From assembly GCA_002404515.1 (NCBI GenBank), contig DHJV01000145.1, positions 1 through 11,908 of the forward strand: 11,908 nt of DNA, given 5' to 3'. Source of the stretch: Lachnospiraceae bacterium UBA4711. Lineage in GTDB: Bacteria > Bacillota > Clostridia > Lachnospirales > Lachnospiraceae. The notes beneath the pieces are model-generated. The model was not told the DNA's origin and searched no databases. It saw only the letters and a program-made list of their open reading frames with translations. Shown one piece after another: positions 7,686 to 11,908 of this stretch (the stretch's first letter is position 1; the number at the start of each line of letters is the position of its first letter). Made by a program: the position numbers and the translations under genes.

Positions 7686-8957
7686 TCACATGTTCCACAG
7701 ACCATAAGCGGGGATATTCAGGGTGTCTCCATCGAGAGACACCTGATTGAAGCTTACTTTTACTGCAATATTTGTATTTGAATTTTTACTTCTGAACGTT
7801 TTAATATTCTGCGCCTTTGAATTCGGGATGAAACGGATATCGACCGGAACGGGGGCATCTTCTCCTTCATAGACAAACGGAACGCGCGCAGTCGCGCCGG
7901 ATACCCAGTAGTACAGATACGGAATCTTGGAGCTTAGCTCCTGGAAGATAAACTGCTCTGCAATCGCACCGCATTTTTCTGCTAAGATATCATTTACATC
8001 AATCTCCTCATTCATAGGAAGTCCATAAGCGGCACGGAGCAGGCCGTGATCGATGATGAACAGTTCAAATGATTTGTAATCGACATGCTCTTCTAACGGC
8101 AGTGTACCGGATGTCAGACGTGGCAGTTTCCGGGCAATTCCAAGATTGCATAATGCCTGCGCTGCTTCGGCGTATTCCCGGCTGCGTGCATTGGAATCGA
8201 CGGACTTGTACATGAATTTCTTGTTCTCGCGGGCAAGCTGCTCCGGGATGCTCCGGAAGATACGCTTACACCGCTGATAAAGTGCGACCGGGTAAGTTTG
8301 TTTCATAAGCTGGACATAATCCTCTAACAATGCCTCCTGCATTGGACGGATGATGGACAGATCCCGGTTTTTCAAATATGCATGAACCACGCCCGGCATA
8401 CCACCAACTAAAAGATATTCGCGGAGCATGGAGGTGATCGCACCGATTTCCAGATTAGTGAGCGGTGTGTCCTTGTGTTTTGAGATTGCATCTATGAAAG
8501 GATGTGCTTTGCTTGCAATCATATATTCTTCAAAGGTCATCGGACGCATACGGAAGATCTCAAAAACGTCCGGGTGACTGTATTCAAATTCTGTAAATTC
8601 CATAGAGGATGCGATCAGACAGATGGTATAATTCGGATGATTTTTGCGGAAAGCATAGAAATATTCTGCGCAGTCCGGCACTGTCTGTACCTCATCAAAG
8701 ATGAAAATACAATCCGATGCATCTCCGAATGAAAAACGCTGGGACAGCAGCATCTCTAGATTGGCATCTCCGGTGATGGCATCCTGACAGGCAGAATCCT
8801 CTGCCAGATTGATATAGCATTGCTGCTTGAAAAAGGCTGTGGCAAAATCGCGGACTGCCCATGTTTTGCCGACGCCCTTTGCTCCTTTTACATATAAGAT
8901 TTTGCGCTTTGCCTGGTCGTACCAGTCAGCAAAGTCATTGATGATATTTCGATACAT
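7686..8957 (-). CDS. AAA+ ATPase with DUF4143 domain
   Basis: A 423-residue protein of the widespread family of stand-alone ATPases with a C-terminal DUF4143 region, whose cellular role is largely unsettled. From the ATG: Walker A GAKGVGKT (25-32), Walker B IFIFDEVQ (84-91), a sensor-like ASS (116-118), and LVGGMP (183-188), which is typical of the family. The C-terminal part in related proteins carries a restriction-nuclease-like EVDF...EVK pattern. Here the matching stretches appear to be RVPF (358-361) and VDIR (372-375), so the Asp, Glu and Lys positions are changed. The track start is GTG at 8969, but the AAAGGGG ribosome site (8969-8975 on the minus strand) touches that GTG, whereas it is 11 bases from the ATG at 8957, so I prefer the ATG. 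A near-consensus promoter lies upstream. The gene stands alone; no toxin, antitoxin or defence partner is adjacent. Confidence 0.88.
   Translation of the reverse strand: MYRNIINDFADWYDQAKRKILYVKGAKGVGKTWAVRDFATAFFKQQCYINLAEDSACQDAITGDANLEMLLSQRFSFGDASDCIFIFDEVQTVPDCAEYFYAFRKNHPNYTICLIASSMEFTEFEYSHPDVFEIFRMRPMTFEEYMIASKAHPFIDAISKHKDTPLTNLEIGAITSMLREYLLVGGMPGVVHAYLKNRDLSIIRPMQEALLEDYVQLMKQTYPVALYQRCKRIFRSIPEQLARENKKFMYKSVDSNARSREYAEAAQALCNLGIARKLPRLTSGTLPLEEHVDYKSFELFIIDHGLLRAAYGLPMNEEIDVNDILAEKCGAIAEQFIFQELSSKIPYLYYWVSGATARVPFVYEGEDAPVPVDIRFIPNSKAQNIKTFRSKNSNTNIAVKVSFNQVSLDGDTLNIPAYGLWNM
7722..7743. other. Hairpin in the 3' end of the DUF4143 gene
   Basis: GGTGTCTC (7722-7729) and GAGACACC (7736-7743) form a perfect 8-bp stem with a 6-base loop. 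It sits 38 bases past the EAL stop codon and inside the convergent DUF4143 gene. A short T-rich stretch (TTACTTTTACT) comes only about 12 bases later on the plus strand. It could weakly end the EAL transcript, but it is not a canonical terminator. Confidence 0.35.
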
Positions 8958-8992
8958 CCGTGCATGCACCCCTTTGTGTATGATATGAAAAT

Positions 8993-9021
8993 ATTTTAGT
9001 CAATAATATAGGGAGTGTCAA
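8993..9021 (-). promoter_or_regulatory. Strong promoter of the DUF4143 ATPase gene
   Basis: On the minus strand, a perfect TTGACA (9021 down to 9016) is followed after 17 bp by TAAAAT (8998 down to 8993), one mismatch from TATAAT. The start would be near 8986, giving a leader of about 29 bases to the ATG at 8957. Confidence 0.75.
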
Positions 9022-9032
9022 CAAGAATTAGG

Positions 9033-9061
9033 TTGTTTCTACCGATTAAAAATGATATAAT
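9033..9061 (+). promoter_or_regulatory. Strong promoter of the AI-2E...leuS operon
   Basis: TTGTTT (9033-9038) is followed after 17 bp by a perfect TATAAT (9056-9061), preceded by TGA (9053-9055) as an extended -10. The start would be near 9068, about 31 bases before the GTG at 9099. The track start at 9015 would lie upstream of this promoter and is therefore unlikely. Confidence 0.75.
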
Positions 9062-9084
9062 GAATCTCAATTATTGTATTATAG

Positions 9085-9101
9085 AAGGAGACGGATGCGT
9101 G
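9085..9101 (+). promoter_or_regulatory. Ribosome site fixing the GTG start of the AI-2E gene
   Basis: AAGGAG (9085-9090) is spaced 8 bases from the in-frame GTG at 9099. Between them lies an out-of-frame ATG at 9095 that opens a four-codon frame (M-R-E-K, stop at 9107-9109). Confidence 0.7.
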
Positions 9102-10481
9102 AAAAATAAATGGAATAAAAATATTCTTCAACTTGGAGTTATGCTTGCGTTTGCCGGCTGTGCGTGTATATTGTTTGCGGAAGTGATCAAACAGTGGAAG
9201 TCTATTTTTGGATTTTTCGGAAATGTTGTTTCTGCAATGACGCCAATTATTATCGGACTTGTAATCGCATTTATGCTGAATCCGATCATGATCTATATCC
9301 GGCGTGGACTTTCCTTTTTGATATGTAAGATAAAAAAAGAAGCAGAATACGATACGGTTTACCGGAAGGTGAAAGTTCCGGCACTCATATTGACGGTGCT
9401 TTTGTTCCTTGGATTGCTTACCGGATTGTTGTGGCTGGTTATCCCACGTGTGTATGAGAGCTTGACGGATCTTGTAAACAGCATGGAGGATTATATCAAT
9501 AACGCGGAGGCTTGGATTAAGAAAGCGTTTGCACAGAATAAGATGATTGAGGATAAGTTGTCGCAGGTGCTTGACTATGCAGAGAACAATGTGTTTACAA
9601 TCCTGAAGGATAAGATTATGCCGAACCTTGACACGATCGTCAAGACACTTTCTTCCGGTGTCGTCGTTGGTATCAAAGCGGTTTTGAACTTCTTTATCGG
9701 TCTGGTTGTTATGATTTATCTGCTGATGAGCAAGGATGTACTGCTGGCGCAGTGTAAGAAAGTGATTTACTGTCTGTTCTCGAAGAAGACAGGCAACAAG
9801 ATCATGGAAGGCTGTTCGTATGCGAATGTTGTGTTCGGTGGATTTATCAATGGTAAGATATTAGATTCGTGTATTATTGGAATTATATGCTTTATATTCA
9901 CTTCCGCCGTGCATATGCGGTATGCAGTGCTGATCAGTGTGGTTGTCGGTGTGACAAATATCATCCCGTTCTTTGGACCGTTTATCGGAGCCGTACCGGG
10001 CGCGCTGCTAGCGTTGATGGATGATCCGATCATGTTCGTCGTATTTATCATCTGGATCATTGTGTTGCAGCAGTTTGACGGAAATATCTTAGGACCGCTG
10101 ATTTTAGGTGATGCAACCGGAATCTCCGGTATCTGGGTTTTGCTTGCAATCTTAGTGGGTGGCGATTTGTTCGGTGTGGCAGGTATGATCTTAGGTGTGC
10201 CGGTGTTTGCATGTCTGTATGCATTTTTCGCGGTACAGCTCCGGGACAAGCTGCGGGCGAAAGATCTGTCCTCTGCGACTGGAGACTATATCCGGCTGAA
10301 GAAGTTTGATGAGGAGACGGGCGAGCCGATCTTCCGAGAACGTCACGATGAGCGAAAGACTTTGCGGGAAAGCCGTATGAAGCAGGTGCTGCGCCGGTGG
10401 ATGGACAAGATGCATCTGAAGCGGCATGAAAATGCAGCGAAGGAAGCAGAGAAAAAAGAAACAGAGAAAGACATGAAATAA
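9099..10481 (+). CDS. AI-2E/PerM (YtvI-like) family membrane protein
   Basis: A 460-residue polytopic membrane protein of the AI-2E family of putative transporters and exporters; members are linked to autoinducer-2 export, sodium/proton exchange or simply uncharacterised. From the GTG: two helices at ~10-63, a third at ~96-117, a soluble helical segment (~118-184), then a helical core to ~380. Family motifs are GVTNIIPFFGPFIGAVPG (284-301), QQFDGNILGPLILG (324-337) and GVAGMILGVP (359-368). The last ~75 residues are a charged cytoplasmic tail ending in a Lys/Glu-rich run. The GTG start is chosen because AAGGAG lies 8 bases before it and the promoter lies upstream; a start at 9015 would precede the promoter. 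It heads a run of four same-strand genes ending in leuS; the next gene begins 34 bases later. The substrate cannot be told from sequence. Confidence 0.9.
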   Translation: MKNKWNKNILQLGVMLAFAGCACILFAEVIKQWKSIFGFFGNVVSAMTPIIIGLVIAFMLNPIMIYIRRGLSFLICKIKKEAEYDTVYRKVKVPALILTVLLFLGLLTGLLWLVIPRVYESLTDLVNSMEDYINNAEAWIKKAFAQNKMIEDKLSQVLDYAENNVFTILKDKIMPNLDTIVKTLSSGVVVGIKAVLNFFIGLVVMIYLLMSKDVLLAQCKKVIYCLFSKKTGNKIMEGCSYANVVFGGFINGKILDSCIIGIICFIFTSAVHMRYAVLISVVVGVTNIIPFFGPFIGAVPGALLALMDDPIMFVVFIIWIIVLQQFDGNILGPLILGDATGISGIWVLLAILVGGDLFGVAGMILGVPVFACLYAFFAVQLRDKLRAKDLSSATGDYIRLKKFDEETGEPIFRERHDERKTLRESRMKQVLRRWMDKMHLKRHENAAKEAEKKETEKDMK

Positions 10482-10515
10482 AGGGTTACTAAAAAAGAGA
10501 CAAGGAGGAGCGAGT

Positions 10516-11418
10516 ATGGCAAAGGGTAGTTATGCAACAAAACAGATCTTAAACTGGATGGAGTATTTTTCGAAGGAGATGCAGGTGAGTCCGGAGAAAA
10601 TTAAGCTTCTGGATATCTGTGGAAAGCAGAAGAATGTAATACCAACGGTGGAAGGTCACAAACGTGTGCTGATCTTCGCGGATGAATCCCACGAGGATTT
10701 GTTCTATGATTTCTGGGAGGCAGGCTTTGGCGATTATGATATGTGGTATGCGGTCGGTATCGAGGAAGAAGGACAGGTAAAGCATGTCAAGATCAAAGAG
10801 GTGATCAACCGCAAGATTACAGGACCGACGGTTATTTTCATCCTGAATGAGAAAACGAGAGAGTCTTACCGGATCGGTATGCGCAATGAGATGTTCTCCA
10901 AGGGACCGATCAAGTATGTTGGCAAAGAGATCCGTGCCGTGATCATGAGTCTGCTTAACGTAGATTCACAGGATACGATCTGTTTAGTTGATGCGGAGAG
11001 TATTGCAATCGAGGCAGCGTTTGTGGCAAGCGATGGTACGATTATTTGTGTGGAGAATGACAAGGGTGCGAAGGATACAATGGAGGACAATGTGAAGCAG
11101 TTTGGTGTGCACAATGTCCAGATCATTCCAGATCTGTCAGAGGAGTCTATGGCGAAGATCCCAACACCACGGCTTTCTTTCATTGTAGCCAATAAGCATC
11201 TGGAGGAAGATATCCAGAGACTGCTGAAGAAGAATCCGAAGATGCAGTTCGTCATTTATACACTGGAGTTAAATATTCTGTCCGGTATTAAACCACTCTT
11301 TGATAAGTACGGTATTTCCAATATGGAAGTATTGCAGATCAATGTAGCAAAGACGAACAAAGACAGTATGTTTGTAAATCAGCCAGCCCCTTGGCTGATT
11401 ACCGGAGAGGTGCTATAA
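10516..11418 (+). CDS. CbiE/CbiT-derived protein lacking key methyltransferase motifs
   Basis: A 300-residue soluble protein resembling a shortened cobalamin-pathway CbiE-CbiT (CobL) fusion. Residues ~48-118 look like the C-terminal half of CbiE (RVLIFADESHED, EAGFGDYDMW, then VIFILNE). SKGPIKYVGKEIRA (128-141) matches the junction KxPxTKxEVRA that leads into CbiT. The CbiT-like part keeps AIEAA (164-168), an acid after strand 2 (CVEND, 178-182), NVKQFGVHNVQII (192-204) and the C-terminal block NQPAPWLITG (288-297). Two things are missing: the N-terminal half of CbiE, and the glycine-rich SAM motif (usually DxGxGxGS), here CLVDAES (156-162). CobL proteins are usually ~400 residues. Since no other cobalamin gene is in view, a repurposed non-catalytic role is likely, though this is inference. 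The ribosome site AAGGAGG (10502-10508) is strong. The stop overlaps the DUF4250 start as TAATG, so they are coupled. Confidence 0.68.
   Translation: MAKGSYATKQILNWMEYFSKEMQVSPEKIKLLDICGKQKNVIPTVEGHKRVLIFADESHEDLFYDFWEAGFGDYDMWYAVGIEEEGQVKHVKIKEVINRKITGPTVIFILNEKTRESYRIGMRNEMFSKGPIKYVGKEIRAVIMSLLNVDSQDTICLVDAESIAIEAAFVASDGTIICVENDKGAKDTMEDNVKQFGVHNVQIIPDLSEESMAKIPTPRLSFIVANKHLEEDIQRLLKKNPKMQFVIYTLELNILSGIKPLFDKYGISNMEVLQINVAKTNKDSMFVNQPAPWLITGEVL
11377..11400. other. Hairpin at the 3' end of the CbiE/T-like gene, before the DUF4250 ribosome site
   Basis: AATCAGCCAG (11377-11386) pairs with TTGGCTGATT (11391-11400): nine Watson-Crick pairs plus one G-U, closed by a CCCC tetraloop. It lies in the coding sequence for NQPAPWLI and ends 3 bases before the GGAGAGG ribosome site (11404-11410) of the next gene. 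No T-tract follows, so it is not an intrinsic terminator. It may tune translation of the downstream gene or transcript stability. Confidence 0.6.
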
Positions 11419-11603
11419 TGGCAATCGAAAATTTACCGAAGGATCCGATGATGCTCTTAAGCTTCGTGAATACGAGACTGCGTGATGACGGCATCAATCT
11501 GGACAGCTTTTGTTTACAATTCCGGACTGCAAGAGAAGATCTCGAGCAAAAACTTGCGGCTGTGGATTATAAATATGATGATAAATTAAACCGTTTCGTA
11601 TAA
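11418..11603 (+). CDS. DUF4250 domain-containing protein
   Basis: A 61-residue protein beginning MAIENLPKDPMMLLSFVNT, the pattern I associate with DUF4250, a small uncharacterised family common in Clostridia. It is soluble, with a negatively charged amphipathic middle and no signal peptide, membrane helix or metal-binding cysteines; the only cysteine is C32. The ATG at 11418 shares one base with the stop codon of the preceding gene (TAATG) and has GGAGAGG (11404-11410) 7 bases upstream. A longer in-frame opening from 11391 starts at a TTG inside the hairpin and is unlikely. leuS begins 27 bases later. The function is unknown; its short length and operon position suggest a partner of the neighbours, but this is not shown by the sequence. 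Confidence 0.85.
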   Translation: MAIENLPKDPMMLLSFVNTRLRDDGINLDSFCLQFRTAREDLEQKLAAVDYKYDDKLNRFV

Positions 11604-11630
11604 GAGGCGGATTTAGTAAAAGGAGACATT

Positions 11631-11908
11631 ATGAGACACAATTTCAAAGTAATCGAGAAAAAATGGCAGAAGAAATGGGAAGACGCCAAGGTGTTTGAAG
11701 CACAGGACTTCTCAGACAAGAAGAAATTCTACGGATTAGTAGAGTTCCCTTATCCAAGTGGAGCGGGTATGCACGTAGGACATATCAAGGCTTATTCCAG
11801 TGTAGAAGTCGTATCCAGAAAGCGTCGTATGGAGGGTTACAACGTATTGTTCCCAATCGGATTCGATGCATTTGGTCTGCCAACAGAGAACTATGCAATC
11901 AAGACAGG
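11631..11908 (+). CDS. leuS: Leucyl-tRNA synthetase, N-terminal part (cut by window end)
   Basis: The first 92 codons of leucyl-tRNA synthetase, which charges tRNA-Leu with leucine in the cytoplasm. The start reads MRHNFKVIEKKWQKKWED, as in bacterial LeuRS. PYPSGAGMHVGH (41-52) contains the class I HIGH signature in the form HVGH, and GFDAFGLPTENYAIKTG (76-92) is the next conserved block, where many bacterial enzymes have GWDAFGLPAE. The frame is open to the last base; full-length enzymes are ~800 residues, so most lies outside. AGGAG (11621-11625) is 5 bases before the ATG. Only 27 bases separate it from DUF4250, with no room for a T-box leader, so it is probably transcribed from upstream. 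Codon choice looks more biased (many GTA, TTC, CCA) than in the preceding genes, as expected for a highly expressed gene. Confidence 0.97.
   Translation, partial: MRHNFKVIEKKWQKKWEDAKVFEAQDFSDKKKFYGLVEFPYPSGAGMHVGHIKAYSSVEVVSRKRRMEGYNVLFPIGFDAFGLPTENYAIKT

Noticed and set aside
7686..8957. DUF4143 ATPase as part of a defence or toxin-antitoxin system
   Set aside because: It stands alone with its own promoter. Neighbours are an EAL protein and an AI-2E membrane protein, and no toxin, antitoxin, nuclease, transposase or phage gene is present.
9015..9098. Longer N-terminus of the AI-2E protein starting at GTG 9015
   Set aside because: That start lies upstream of the TATAAT promoter and lacks a ribosome site; GTG 9099 has AAGGAG at 8 bases, and the protein there begins as family members do.
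10516..11418. A functional cobalamin biosynthesis gene
   Set aside because: The SAM glycine motif and the first half of CbiE are missing, and there are no other cobalamin genes in the window; a B12 role is not supported.

Overview
The window reads as a chromosomal stretch from a Gram-positive anaerobe of the Clostridia, most likely a Lachnospiraceae (Roseburia/Agathobacter/Coprococcus-like). This rests on moderate GC, strong AGGAG-type ribosome sites, sigma-A-type promoters, a DUF4250 gene next to leuS, and the family content. The genus cannot be fixed from sequence alone. No rRNA, tRNA, CRISPR array, insertion sequence or phage gene was seen. Ten protein genes fill almost all of it, one of them cut by the right edge.

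Layout. (1) Bases 1-132 are non-coding: a 13-bp direct repeat, small dyads and a promoter. (2) At 133-1851 lies a 572-residue fusion of an alpha/beta-hydrolase domain and a TcmP/LCM-type methyltransferase domain, closed by an intrinsic terminator. (3) At 1929-4726 lie a NatA-type ABC ATPase and, overlapping it by 4 bp, a NatB-type permease fused to a CPBP (CAAX-type) intramembrane protease. (4) At 4766-7684, behind a promoter that overlaps the permease stop codon, lie a membrane-anchored GH25 lysozyme and a seven-TM GGDEF-EAL protein, probably one operon. (5) At 7686-8957 on the minus strand is an AAA+/DUF4143 ATPase, convergent with the EAL gene with one base between them. (6) From 9099 on the plus strand come an AI-2E/PerM-type membrane protein, a CbiE/CbiT-derived protein, a DUF4250 protein and the start of leuS. 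The spacings (34 bp, 1-bp overlap, 27 bp) suggest one operon led by a strong promoter that sits back to back with the DUF4143 promoter.

The most interesting signal is loss of catalytic residues on otherwise intact scaffolds. The first gene appears to have lost its hydrolase nucleophile, oxyanion motif and histidine, and also the SAM-binding glycines of its methyltransferase half. The CbiE/CbiT-like protein upstream of DUF4250-leuS lacks the N-terminal half of CbiE and the glycine-rich SAM motif of CbiT, and no other cobalamin gene is in view. The GGDEF motif reads GADQF while the EAL domain looks complete. The DUF4143 protein has an altered C-terminal nuclease-like motif. These are read from family motifs recalled by eye, not from computed alignments. 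No defence or secretion system is recognisable. The best candidates for undescribed biology are the two pseudo-methyltransferase proteins.
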